Position numbers and translations under genes: made by a program. A stretch of 64,000 bases of DNA from Mycoplasma sp. E35C (GTDB lineage: Bacteria; Bacillota_I; Bacilli_A; Mycoplasmatales; Mycoplasmoidaceae). The DNA lies in assembly GCF_019873825.1 (NCBI RefSeq), contig NZ_CP068418.1:372001-436000 (forward strand), read 5' to 3'. Each line of letters begins with the position of its first letter. The first letter of the stretch is position 1. Shown here piece by piece: positions 11,011 to 21,574 of the stretch. The notes below the pieces were generated by a model. That model did no database searches. It saw only the letters and a list, made by a program, of their open reading frames with translations, and was not told where the DNA came from.

Positions 11011-11937
11011 ATGAAAATTGTTATCGCATTAGGTGGTAATGCTCTAGGTAATAATCCAGAAGAGCAAAAAGAATTAGTTAAAGTTCCAGCAAAAAAAGCG
11101 GCAAATTTAGTTAAAAATGGTCATACTGTAATTATTGGTCACGGTAATGGACCACAAGTTGGAATGATTTACAACGCATTTAGTGATGCAAAAAAATCAA
11201 ATGAAAAAACAGCAACAGTTCCTTTTGCTGAAGCTGGAGGGATGAGTCAAGGTTATATCGGATATCACATGCTTAGTGCTATTCAAACCGAATTAAATAA
11301 CCAAAAACTAAACAATGATGTTGTTTATTTCCAAACTTTAACTTATGTAGATCCAAAAGATCCTGCTTTTGAAAATCCAACTAAACCAGTTGGACCATTC
11401 TTCAAAACTTTTGAAGAAGCACAAAAATCAAATCCAACAGCTAAGGTTGTTGAAGACGCTGGTCGTGGTTTTAGAGTAGTTGTACCAAGCCCTAAACCAA
11501 TTGATATTTTAGGAATTGAAACTATTAAAAAAACAATCAATAGTGGTGCGATTGCTATCGTTGGTGGGGGTGGTGGCATCCCTGTTATTGACAACAACGG
11601 CACAATCAAAGGTTTAGATGGTGTAATCGACAAAGACTTTACTTGTTCAAAAATTGCTGAAAAAATTGATGCAGATATTTTTGTGATTTTAACTGCAGTT
11701 GATTTCGTTTATGTAAATTACAACAAACCAGATCAAAAGAAATTAGAAACAATTAATGTTGCTGAATTACAAGAATACATTCAACAAAATCAATTTGCTG
11801 CTGGTAGTATGCTACCAAAAGTTCAAGCAGCAATTAACTTTGTAAAAAATAATCCAAATAAAAAAGCTATTATTGCTGATTTAAAAGACATTGAATTAGC
11901 ATTAGAAGGTAAAATTGGAACTACGATTGTTGCTTAA
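11011..11937 (+). CDS. arcC: carbamate kinase
   Basis: 308 residues, full length. It transfers phosphate from carbamoyl phosphate to ADP, yielding the ATP of the arginine dihydrolase pathway. Motifs of the amino-acid-kinase fold: MKIVIALGGNALG at the start, IGHGNGPQVG at about 46-55, GGGGGIPV near the middle and GSMLPKVQAA toward the end. Last gene of the arc operon, followed by a strong terminator. Confidence 0.97.
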   Translation: MKIVIALGGNALGNNPEEQKELVKVPAKKAANLVKNGHTVIIGHGNGPQVGMIYNAFSDAKKSNEKTATVPFAEAGGMSQGYIGYHMLSAIQTELNNQKLNNDVVYFQTLTYVDPKDPAFENPTKPVGPFFKTFEEAQKSNPTAKVVEDAGRGFRVVVPSPKPIDILGIETIKKTINSGAIAIVGGGGGIPVIDNNGTIKGLDGVIDKDFTCSKIAEKIDADIFVILTAVDFVYVNYNKPDQKKLETINVAELQEYIQQNQFAAGSMLPKVQAAINFVKNNPNKKAIIADLKDIELALEGKIGTTIVA

Positions 11938-11962
11938 TATTTAGCAAAGAAAACAAGCATTT

Positions 11963-12003
11963 TAAACCATCAATTGTCATAGCTGATAATTGATGGTTTT
12001 TTT
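11963..12003 (+). terminator. terminator of the arc operon
   Basis: AAACCATCAATT / AATTGATGGTTT stem, 12 bp, with a ~13-base loop and T7 following, 25 bases after the arcC stop. Confidence 0.85.
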
Positions 12004-12102
12004 ATGTTTTTAACGGTAATTTTGAATAATTTTAAGAATTTAATTCTTATATTTCTTTTTTTAAAAATATCAAATTATTAAATAAAAAAACTGATGAAAT
12101 TT

Positions 12103-12143
12103 AAAGAAAAAATATGCAACAATAAGCTGCATATTTTTTCTTT
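12103..12143. terminator. perfect bidirectional hairpin terminator
   Basis: AAAGAAAAAATATGCA (12103-12118) pairs perfectly with TGCATATTTTTTCTTT (12128-12143), 16 bp with a 9-base loop. It lies 22 bases past the stop of the minus-strand lipoprotein gene and would end it. Confidence 0.75.
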
Positions 12144-12164
12144 ATATTGATCTAATTTAAGTGT

Positions 12165-12923
12165 TTAAAAAGCATCAATGAAAGTGAATGTTGAAAGATC
12201 AGCGCTTCATTTTTCATTAAATGAAGAATTAACAAGACTTAAAGATAAATTAAAGCTAATCTTTTTTGCTTGTTCATCAATTTTCATTTTCTTAATTGTG
12301 AATGTGTATTCAAAATCTTCCATTTGATTATCCACTAAATTATTTTTATAAAATTGATCTTTCTTTTCTTTAATTGAATTTTGTTTAGTTCAAGTTTTAT
12401 CGGTAATTTTAACTAAATTTAATAAATTAGAAAAATCGTTATCTAGAAGTAAAATGAATGGAATTTCATTTTCGCTTACAACAACTGAATTGAGATTTTG
12501 AGCTTGTAAATTTTCTTCTTTGTTTGATGATATTAAGTTAAGAAAACTTTCTTTAGTTAAGTTTGAATTTGCTAAGAATAAAAAAGGTTTTTTTGATTCC
12601 TTAGAAATATTTTTCAAAGCTTCAATTGAACTATTATCAAACTTTTTCTCTAATTTTAATTCGTTTTTAACAACAGATATTTTAGTTTTTTGATCATTAG
12701 CTGTATAAACTTTTTGTTGTTCTTTTTTAACTACTGGTGTTGTGCCAGGTGACGGATTTGTTCCAGGTGATGGTGTTGGATTAACAGGTGGAGTTTTTTG
12801 CTTTTCTTTTCCCATTTTTTCATCTGACGAACCGCCATTACCAGGATTATTACTACAACTACTAACAACTACTGGTGCTACAAGAGCACTAAACATTAAC
12901 AATTTTTTAAATTTAAATTTCAT
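12165..12923 (-). CDS. lipoprotein with Pro/Thr-rich linker
   Basis: 252 residues with TGA as Trp. The start MKFKFKKLLMFSALVA begins a lipoprotein signal with lipobox VVSSC (Cys23). An in-frame ATG 33 bases upstream exists but would put a polar stretch in front of the signal, so 12923 is preferred. After Cys comes a Gly/Ser/Asn segment, then TPPVNPTPSPGTNPSPGTTP, a flexible linker raising the domain from the membrane, then a ~180-residue Lys/Asn/Ser-rich domain. No family recognised. Probably surface-exposed. Confidence 0.8.
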
Positions 12924-12995
12924 AGTTTTGGAATTAAAATTATAGCACAAAAACACTGTAAAAATGAGCGTTTTATTTGCTATTTTGGTTTAAGT

Positions 12996-13021
12996 ATACA
13001 ACACTACGTGTTGTATTTTTA
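12996..13021 (+). repeat. isolated hairpin with T tail
   Basis: ATACAACAC-TAC-GTGTTGTAT is a perfect 9-bp stem followed by T5 on the plus strand. No plus-strand gene precedes it; it lies about 75 bases upstream of the minus-strand lipoprotein start, so it may be an operator or leader structure for that gene. Confidence 0.4.
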
Positions 13022-13115
13022 ATATTTGATAAATAATTTAGCCATTATTTAAGACCAAATAATTCGAAAAATAAAACTTATCAAAAACACTTAATTAATT
13101 AGTATGAAAAAAAAT

Positions 13116-13144
13116 AAAAGCACAACGACTATTGTTGTGCTTTT
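13116..13144. terminator. terminator hairpin containing the stop codon of the 13129 gene
   Basis: AAAAGCACAAC pairs perfectly with GTTGTGCTTTT around a 7-base loop. On the minus strand it is followed by a long T-rich run. The TAG stop of the membrane-protein gene lies at the loop, so translation would end inside the terminator. Confidence 0.75.
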
Positions 13145-13629
13145 TCTTCTTGTTTTAATTCTTCTTTATTTAATAGTTTGTTATTAATTTCGTTTGGTGA
13201 ATTGATTGTTTGCTCTAATCAAATTTCCATTGCTTTTATTTCTTGTTCTGATTTTTTAATCACTTCTTTCATGCTTGAATTAATGAATGTAATTGCAATT
13301 GGTAAAAAAACAAAAGGAAGAAAGAAAATTGAAATAATTAAAAGTAAAGTTGGTGCTGAGGTGACTTTGCTATAAATTCATGAAAACTTAGAAATGATAA
13401 CAATCACCATTACAAAATAAATTATCCCAGCAATACCTGTTAATAATCAACCTAATTTAATATAACTAAAATTATTTCCTTTATTTCAAAGTGGTTCTAG
13501 AAAAGAAATAATTGCACTAACAATAAACAAAACTAATGCGATTACTATTATGGTTTTTGATCTTTTAAAATCATGAAAAGCATTTTTAAGTTTTGTTAAT
13601 TCACTCTTTTTTGATTGGTATAAAAACAT
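13129..13629 (-). CDS. small membrane protein, paralogue of the next gene
   Basis: 166 residues. MFLYQSKKSELTKLKNAFHD, then four hydrophobic segments (about residues 27-45, 55-82, 90-112) around a FSWIYSKVTSAPTLLL motif, and a charged Glu/Lys-rich C-terminus ending KAQQ. AAGGGA lies upstream of the ATG. It shares the FSW-x-Y-x-V-P/L-LLL block and topology with the protein at 13697-14317, so the two are paralogues. Not recognised otherwise; the cytoplasmic tail may be a partner-binding segment. Confidence 0.7.
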
Positions 13630-13696
13630 AATTAATATTCCCTTATTTATGTTTGATTATTATATTTTATTTGTTTAATTTATTAAACAAAAATAT

Positions 13697-14317
13697 TTAA
13701 GCTTGTTGCGCACTAGATGGTTCAGGAGCTGAAGCAAAACCTGAAGTTACTGATTGCGTTTGGTTATTCTTTTTATTAAAACCGATTGATGTATTAGCCA
13801 ATCTTGGGTTAAAGTATCGATTTGTTCTAGATGTGCTAATTACAGTATTTAATTCGTAATCATTTTTTGAAATATTATTTGTATTTCGTTGTGGTTCTTT
13901 TGCGTAATAAGATTTGATGCGTGATCAAATCATTTTTAATGATATAGCTATGAAAATATATCCAATAATAAATAAAGGTATCGCCATTAATAAAAGAAAC
14001 CCTGGAACACGATTGACTTGTTTATAGAATCATGAAAATCTACGAATAGTAAGTAGACTTGTTATTATCAGAGAAATAAAACCTCCAAAAATCATTGGAT
14101 AAATGAAAATAAAAGAAGATACTCCTCCTTGATCATTTTCAACGACGATTGGATCGCTTTTAGGTTTGAAAATATGTCCTAGGATTATTCCTAAATATAC
14201 TAATGGCACAAATGAAATAAGATAGCTAAAAATCAAGAATACAGAATGAACTATAAAACTTCTGCGATGTTTTAAAAACTCATGATTAGCAGCTTTTATT
14301 GCTTCTGAAGAAGACAT
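13697..14317 (-). CDS. small membrane protein
   Basis: 206 residues with TGA as Trp. Hydrophobic segments at about residues 21-49, 68-92 and 105-130, with RRFSWFYKQVNRVPGFLLL in between, matching the block in the 13129-13629 protein. The C-terminal ~70 residues are polar, Asn/Ser/Gln-rich and end APEPSSAQQA. First gene of a two-gene minus-strand pair. Function unknown. Confidence 0.7.
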
Positions 14318-14620
14318 TTTTATTTAAACCTCATTACTTTAATAATAAAACTTAGTTGTTTATTTAAACGTTATTTAATTATATTTTTATAAAAAAATAT
14401 ATCTTATTAAATTGGAAAACTAGTTTTAGAATTTTAAGCTTAATAAAAACACAATGCTTATTAATTATTGATGAAAATTAACGGTATTTTTTAATAGTTT
14501 TCAATCAAAATAAATTTAACATTAAAATAATGTAATATTAATTTAAATAAGATTAGATATTTAATTATGTTTTTATGACAAAATATCTAATTAATTTATC
14601 TAATATAAATAGTAGTTTTA
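14318..14620. other. intergenic region between divergent genes
   Basis: About 300 AT-rich bases between the divergent 14317 and 14621 starts. I see no gene or RNA. It must hold both promoters; a TATAAA-like -10 lies just before 14621 with no Shine-Dalgarno, so that gene may be nearly leaderless. Confidence 0.5.
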
Positions 14621-14983
14621 ATGGTTGAGTTATACTTTAAAAATTCAAAATTTATCGGTAAATTCTATAAAATTTCGTCAAAAGATGAGATTAAAAAAAT
14701 TATTGCTGAATTAAGATTAGAATACAAAAAAGCAACCCATGTTTGCTATGGATATTTATTAGATAACAACGGTGTGCAAGCTGCTGGTTTTAGTGATGAT
14801 GGTGAACCTAAAAATACAGCAGGTAAACCTATTTATGAATTATTAAGAATTAAAAACTTAACAGGTTATTTAGTTGTAGTTGTTCGCTTTTTTGGCGGAG
14901 TTAAATTAGGGGCTGGTGGTTTAATAAAAGCGTATAGAAAAACTGCAATTGCAACAGTTGAATTGATAGAATCACAAAAATAA
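14621..14983 (+). CDS. IMPACT/YigZ (UPF0029) family protein
   Basis: 120 residues, covering only the N-terminal domain of YigZ-type proteins (about 200 residues in many bacteria). Diagnostic block RFFGGVKLGAGGLIKAYRK near residues 90-107 and DDGEPKNTAGKPI at about 66-78. The fold resembles the ribosome-binding domain IV of EF-G, and the family is linked to translation or stress regulation in other organisms; the exact bacterial role is unclear. Convergent with uvrC, with only 4 bases between the stops. Confidence 0.88.
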   Translation: MVELYFKNSKFIGKFYKISSKDEIKKIIAELRLEYKKATHVCYGYLLDNNGVQAAGFSDDGEPKNTAGKPIYELLRIKNLTGYLVVVVRFFGGVKLGAGGLIKAYRKTAIATVELIESQK

Positions 14984-14987
14984 TTAA

Positions 14988-16766
14988 TTAGTTGGAATTT
15001 AATTTAGATTTAATCAATTTAGCCACTTCAATAGGGACAATTTGACTTAGATTTTCGATTGATGCTTCTTTGATCTTATCAATAGTTTTAAAGTGATCAA
15101 TTAACTTTTGTTTTCTTATTTTTCCTAAACCTTTAATTTCATCTAGTTGAGATTTATAAAATGATTTAGCTTTTGTTTTTCTGAAATAAGTTATGGCAAA
15201 TTTATGAACTTCTTCTTGAAGATTTGCTAAGAAAAAATATAAGCTAGATTTCTTATCTAATTCGTGTTCATTAAGATCTATATCAACCAATTTATCAGTT
15301 TGGTGTTTGTTATTTTTAGCTAGACCAATAATGTTAATTTTACCGTTGATTTCTAAATCTTTTATAACTTTTTTAGCTGCTAAAATTTGCGGTTTTCCAC
15401 CATCAAGAATAATTAAATCTGCTAAATCTTTAAAACCTTCTTTTAGTGAATGATATAACCTACGATAAATCACTTCATACATGTAATGATAATCACCTTG
15501 ATTTTGATTATCAGTCAACTTATACTTACGATATTTTTTCTTATTAAATTGATTTTTTTCAAAAACAATCATTGCTGAAACGTTATCGGTATTAAATAAA
15601 TTGGAATTATCAAAAACTTCAATAATATCTAATTTATCTAAATGCAACATCGCTTTTAGTTGATCAATAGCTTCAGTGATTAAATTTTCTTTTTTAACTA
15701 ATGATTGATATTTTTGTAATAATTGACTATTAGCATTTTGCAAAGCTAAAAGCATAATTTCATACATCTTACCTGTTGAAGGATTAATAACATCAATATT
15801 TAATGAATTATTTAATAAAGCTATATTTTCATTATTTAATGAAGCATACAATGTTTTTGGTTTTATGTTTAATTCATAATATTGGGTTAAATAAGAAGTT
15901 AAGACTTCTTGTTCGTCATTGTAATAAAAATCACAAATACTATTTTTTGATACCAACTTACCTTCAACATAAGAAAATAAAACAATACTAATGACATTAT
16001 CTTTGGTTTGGTAAGCTAAAACGTCAATGCGTTCTTTGTTATTGAACAAATTAACGATTTGTTTATCAAAAATTAAATTGATTGCTTTTTGTAATTCGTA
16101 GTATTTTTTAGCAAGTTCAAAATCTAATTTTTCACTAGCAACAATCTCTTTTTGTTTTAATTGTTCTAAAACTTGATCTGCTCCATGATTAAAGAAATAA
16201 TCAATATTTTGCTTAACTCTAAAATAATCATCATCCGTAACTTCATGCGTGCATGCTTTCATGCATAAATTTAGATCATAATACTCACATTTACGCTTGT
16301 TTTTATTAAAACAGTTTTTCAAAGGAAACAATTTTAACAACAAATTATACAGTTCATATGTCTTCATTTCAGCAGAAGCAAATGGACCGTAATATTTACC
16401 TTTTTTAGGATCAAAATATCTTGTATATAACAATCTTGGATGTTTTTCGTTGGTAATTAAAATGTAAGGATAACCATTGTTATCTTTTAATAAGATATTG
16501 TATTTAGGTTTATGTTTTTTGATTAAATTAGCTTCTAATAATAAAGCTTCATTTTCAGTTTTAACTTCAATAAATTCAACATCATAAATATCTCTAACTA
16601 GTTTTGATGTTTTTAAATCCTTAGGTCCATTGAAGTATTGATGAATTCTCTTAAAGATATTTTTGGCTTTACCAATATAAATAATCTGATTAAGATTATC
16701 TTTTCATAAATAACACCCTGGTTTTTTTGGTGCGAGATCCATCTTTTGTTTCAGATTAAAATCCAT
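14988..16766 (-). CDS. uvrC: UvrABC system protein C
   Basis: 592 residues from ATG at 16766 (several TGA Trp codons). UvrC makes the two incisions around a DNA lesion in nucleotide excision repair. The GIY-YIG nuclease domain is at the start (PKKPGCYLWKDN, IIYIGKAKN), then a Cys-containing central part, a UvrB-binding UVR motif around residues 195-230 (EKLDFELAKKYYELQ), the RNase H-like second nuclease (DNSNLFNTDNVSAMIVF, LIILDGGKPQ) and a C-terminal helix-hairpin-helix (IKGLGKIRKQKL). Its start is only 22 bases from the divergent hrcA start. Confidence 0.95.
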
Positions 16767-16788
16767 GATTTTATATAATTTTATTATT
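16767..16788. promoter_or_regulatory. very short divergent promoter, uvrC / hrcA
   Basis: Only 22 bases separate the two start codons. On the plus strand TATAAT (16774-16779) ends 9 bases before the hrcA ATG; on the minus strand a TATATA (16772-16777) ends 5 bases before the uvrC ATG. No Shine-Dalgarno fits either gene, so both mRNAs would begin at or a base or two before the start codon. Confidence 0.55.
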
Positions 16789-17835
16789 ATGAATCATAAA
16801 TTGACAGAACGCCAAATTCAGATTTTAAAAGCGATTATTAACGAATATATTTCAACAGCAACTGCTGTTGGTTCTAAAATCATTTTAGAAAAATATTTTA
16901 ATAATGATGTTTCTAGTGCGACAATTCGTAATGAAATGTCGGTTTTAGAAAAAGAAAACTATATTGAAAAACCACACACATCAGCTGGCAGAGTTCCGAC
17001 AATTAAGGGTTATCAATATTATGAAAAAAATTTAGCTGAAACCCAGATTTCAGATAATTTAAAACAAAAATTAATGGCGATCTTAACTAAACGTTATTAT
17101 TCAATTGATGAAGTAATTGAACAATCCGTTGAGTTCATTAACAATGTTACTAATTTGCCTTCTGTCATTACAAAATTTAAATCTTATGATTTATTAAAAC
17201 GTATGGATTTGATTAAAATTAATGAAAATACTGCGTTAATTTTAATCGTTTCTTCATCAGGTGAAGTAATTAAAAAAACCATTAAATATCAAAACTTAGT
17301 TCAATATAACGATGTTTCAACATGTGTGCAGATTTTTAATGATCGTTTAGTTGATACGCCATTTATTGAATTAAAAGATAAATTAAGTGCAATTAAAGAT
17401 ATTGTGCGTAAAAAAGTTCATGAATATGAATTTGTTATGCAACGAATTATTAACTATATCTTTGACATTAATGAAAAAAATACGATTAATATCAAAGGTA
17501 CTAAAAAGTTAGTTATTCATCCAGAATTCCATGATCATAATAAGTTAAGTGAAATCTTAAATTTATTAGAAAATACTTCGATTTGAGAACAAATTTCATT
17601 CTTACAACAAAAAACAGGTAAGTCAGTTATCACCTTCGGGCAAGATTTAGGAATCGACGGTATATCAGTGGCATCAACAATTATTGAAACTGATCAAAAC
17701 AAACATCAAATTGCCATTGTTGGTCCAAACCGAATGGAGTATGGTAAGATTAAAGGATTGTTAAATATTTTAAAAGAACAGGTTGAAAAAATTGACCGTG
17801 TTGCTTTGCCGTTTGATAAAGCTGATGAGGAATAA
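16789..17835 (+). CDS. hrcA: heat-shock repressor HrcA
   Basis: 348 residues, TGA as Trp. The ATG at 16789 gives MNHKLTERQIQILKAI, the family N-terminus; an in-frame ATG 24 bases earlier is inside the promoter. Winged-helix DNA-binding domain in the first ~90 residues (TAVGSKI, SSATIRNEMSVLE, PHTSAGRVPT), then the GAF-like dimerisation domain and GIDGISVASTII / VGPNRMEYGKIKG at the end. It binds CIRCE operators of chaperone and protease genes; one such operator is at 38632 before lon. dxs follows after 2 bases, so they are co-transcribed. Confidence 0.95.
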
Positions 17836-17837
17836 AA

Positions 17838-19616
17838 ATGAAGTTATTAAAAACCCTTAAAACTTATCAAGATTTTTTAAATCTTAAAAAATCTGATCTA
17901 AATTTATTAGCTAATGAAATTAGGGAATACTTAATTGATTTAGGTTATAAAAAAAGTATTCATTGATCATCAAATCTAGGGATTGTTGAATTAAGTATTG
18001 CACTGGCTTATTTTTTTAATTTAGATCAACATAAGGTGTTTTATGACACTTCGCATCAAGCTTATGTTCACAAGATGATCACGGGCAGATTTGATCAAAT
18101 GGATAGTATTCGTGAAACTAACGGTTTAAGTGGGTTACAAAATATGAATGAATCCAAGTATGATTTTTATGCAGGTGGTCATACTTCAAATTCGTTAAGT
18201 GTTGCTAGCGGTCTTGTTTTTAGTAATGAATTATTAAACAACGATCAATTAATTGTTCCTGTTATTGGAGATGGCAGCATTGCTAATGGAATTGCTTTTG
18301 AAGCAATTAATAACATCGGATTTCATAAGCATAAAATGATTGTTGTAATTAATGACAATCAGATGTCGATTTCAGAAAATTTTGGTGAATTTAACAAAAT
18401 GTTAAGTAATCTAAAAGATGATGATAAAAACTTCTTTAAACAACTTGGATTTAGTTATATTAAAGTCGAAGATGGTCATAATTTAGATGCTATTTTTGAA
18501 GGTTTAGAAAAAGCTAAACAAGAAGTTAAAAATAACCCTGTTATCGTTCATGTTAAGACAATTAAAGGTAAGGGTATTAAAGAAGCAGAAAACGATCTAA
18601 TTGGTTCATATCATAACTCAAATCGAACTAATAAAACTTACGAAGATCAGGTTGGTTTTGCTGCTGCAAAATATTTAGATGAAAAATTAAAAAACAACGA
18701 GAAAATCTGCTTAATTAATCCAGCCATGACTTATGCAACAGGGTTTATTAATCTAATTAATAAATATCAAAAAAATTACATTGATGTTGGTATCTCAGAA
18801 GAGCACGCATTATCAATGGCATCTGGTGTTTCAATTAATAAAATTCCTGTTTTTTTACCAATTTATTCAACATTTTTACAAAGAAGTTATGATCAATTAA
18901 TTCATGATTTATCACGTTTAAATTTAGGAATTAATCTATTAATTGATCGTTGCGGATTAAATGGAACAGAAGGATCATCACACCATGGAATTTTTGATGT
19001 AGGAATGATAAAAAATACGCCAAACTCAAGAATTTATGCAGTGAGCAACCCCATTGTTTTAGAGCGCATGATTAATCAAGCAACTAACAACACAGATCAG
19101 GTATGAGCAATTCGATATCCTCGTTATCTAGAACCATTCCAAAATCATGAAATTTATTACAAATTTAATGAAAATATCAATGACTGGGTTAAGTTAAATT
19201 TATTTAGAATACTCAATCGAACAGCATTAATTTCATATAACAATAATGCTAATATTTTTAAAACCTTACTAGATCAAAACGGAATGGCATACATCGATTC
19301 GTATGATGCTATCTTAGTTCACGGAGAAGGATTAGATCAAAACATCATTCAGATCTTAAATCTATATGATGAAATTTATTTATATGAAGACATCTATGGA
19401 AACGTTGGATTAGCCAATGAATTCTATAGAATTATGGCGACACATAATTATCAAAACAAAAAACTGATTGTTTATAACTTTAAACAAATTCCAGAACACG
19501 GAAATAATAAAGATCTACTAAACGAACTAAATATGGGTCATGAACAAGTGATTGAAGAGATTAAAAAAGCCCATAATCATTGTGATGATCAATCAGTTGA
19601 AATCAAACGCTTATAA
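17838..19616 (+). CDS. dxs: 1-deoxy-D-xylulose-5-phosphate synthase
   Basis: 592 residues, slightly short of the usual ~620. It condenses pyruvate and glyceraldehyde 3-phosphate to DXP, used for MEP-pathway isoprenoids and as a precursor for thiamine and pyridoxal. Motifs: SSNLGIVELSIALAY near the start, YDTSHQAYVHKMITGR, the ThDP/Mg motif GDGSIANG ... INDN around residues 150-175, and the Glu of DVGISEEHALSMASG in the second domain. The overlap-tight position after hrcA is unusual. Transketolase is excluded by the HQAYVHKM and GDGSIANG context. Confidence 0.88.
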
Positions 19617-19621
19617 TTGAT

Positions 19622-20365
19622 TTAAAAATCAAAATCTTCATTTATTAAATTAAATTTTTGACAATAAGCTTTTGCTGATTTGATAAGTTTTTTGCAATCT
19701 AAAACCTTATCATTAAAACTAATATTAGGATCTTTAATATTAAAGATTTTGGGATTTTCAAACATCCAACGAAATGATGGTGGATTTTTATCATTCCATT
19801 TAATTTGATTGTTAATATCTAAATATAAAGGAAATATTCATACTTTTTTATTGGTCCCAACAACCAAATCAGGGGTATGTAACTTTATTTTTGAACCTTC
19901 TTCAAAGGCCAATCAATCAGCATGAATTAAGTAATAAATCAATCTGATTAATAAATTAGATACTTTACAATCAAAAGCTCAAACAACATTGCCCTTAAAT
20001 TTGGATTTTTTAGTTAATGGTTTAATTAAATTATTTTTGTATGAATCATTAAATGAAAACACTTTTTCATCAGCTGAATTACTATCAAAATTTTCATAAT
20101 AAAAATTTGGTGCGCTGAATGATAAACTTTGTAATGATTCTAGAATATACAACCACTCTAAATGGGTGCCTTGATATTCAAGAACCAATAAATTTTTATC
20201 AGGATTACCAACAATCTTTCCTTGTTGTAATGCTCTAATTAAGGGATAAAGTTTAATTAATTCAAGTTTTTTAAAAACTTCTTCATTGTTGATTTCTTCT
20301 TTTAATTCTTGGATTCTTTCTTTTGAAGGGACAAAACTAAATTTTTGATAACTAATGCTAATCAT
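19622..20365 (-). CDS. uncharacterised protein
   Basis: 247 residues with TGA as Trp. Predicted soluble. The N-terminal half is helical and Glu/Lys-rich (SKERIQELKEEINNEEVFKK), with GTHLEWLYILESLQSLSF; the C-terminal half has many Trp/Phe and Lys (HADWLAFEEGSKIKLHTPD, KVWIFPLYLDINNQIKW). The stop lies 5 bases from the convergent dxs stop. No family recognised. Confidence 0.7.
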
Positions 20366-20524
20366 GAATAAATATATCTTTTATCAAGATATGTTTTTTC
20401 TTCTTAATAAGCATAATTTTTGTTGGTGACATTAAGAATTATTAATCCTTAAATTTAAATTTAATCTATTGCATTTAACCGAATTAAATTAAAAGAAAGT
20501 AAATTTATTATTTAATAGTAAATA

Positions 20525-21415
20525 TTAGTGTCTTATAAAGAAGAACATTATAATTAAAACGATAAACAAAAAAATAGTTGTTGAAGAAAATAAAATAAGA
20601 ATAAACCAAATATTGTTTTTATCTTTATTTTTCTTACTTACTTTATTATTTACTTTATTATTATTCATTTCGTTATTATTCATTTCATTCTTATTATTGT
20701 TGTTTTCAATTGGATGAATAGAATAATATAAATTTTGAATATCCAATCGTATTTCGTTTCACTTATTTTTATCGCAAGTTCTAAAATTAGCAGTTCGAAA
20801 CCTAAGATCCCAACTAGCCATATACCTAGATAAAGGATACTCTCCTTTATTTAATTTCATAAAATACTTCACACATTCTAAGTATTCTGCTTTTAAATGA
20901 GAAATTGAATTTTTAATATCATTCCATCATTTCCTTTTATATACTATCCCGCTAAACATATCGTTAAATTGATAAATCATAATAAAAACACCACCTAAAC
21001 CGACAATTTCCATATCGTTTTTATCTTTATGTGGATATTCAGTTATTTTTATATGTAATATTAAATGTTCTATTAGATTGCAATACACTAAGCGATGGCT
21101 TAGCTGATACTCTCAAGGGTTTTTTTGAGCATAATATTTATGTGAAAGTAAAATTGCTTTATCTTCATCTATGTGATGAATTATTAAACCTTCCTGTGTT
21201 CTTGAATTTTTTTCGTTTTTGTTTCAATTTATGTTGTTATAAAAATAATTTTCAGGAACCTTACCATATTTTTTTAAACAATAATCTATGCAATCATAGT
21301 AGGTAGAACTTAAAAGATATTTAACATCTTCCATTGTTGTTTTAGCTGCATTATTTGTGGTAGATTGGTTGCTAAAAGAATCATTATTCTCTGATTTTTT
21401 CTTTGCTTTAGCCAT
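20525..21415 (-). CDS. HNH-like protein with C-terminal membrane anchor
   Basis: 296 residues with TGA as Trp. MAKAKKKSENNDSFSNQ starts a polar N-terminus; at about residues 70-125 come GLIIHHIDEDKAI and RLVYCNLIEHLILHIKI. The spacing H-H-I-D-E ... Y-C-N-L-x-E-H-x-x-x-H fits a beta-beta-alpha-metal (HNH-type) nuclease core. The C-terminal third has an Asn/Lys low-complexity spacer with repeated EMNNN and one hydrophobic helix (WFILILFSSTTIFLFIVLIIMFF) ending FIRH, a tail anchor. A membrane-tethered nuclease is inferred; mycoplasmas use surface nucleases to scavenge nucleotides, but no signal peptide is visible and the orientation is unknown. Confidence 0.6.
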
Positions 21416-21574
21416 TATACAAACTAAATAAAATGTTTTTTTAATTACTGATATTTTAATATTGATTAAAGTTAGATGTTTTCATATTTTAATCAAACTC
21501 TAATTAATTAAACAAACCATTTTATTTAATAAGATAATGCATCATTCTGTTTGTTGTTTGTAAATATAATTTGG

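Noticed and set aside
11343-11633. 96-codon minus-strand frame inside arcC
   Set aside because: Low-complexity shadow of the Gly/Pro-coding arcC segment.
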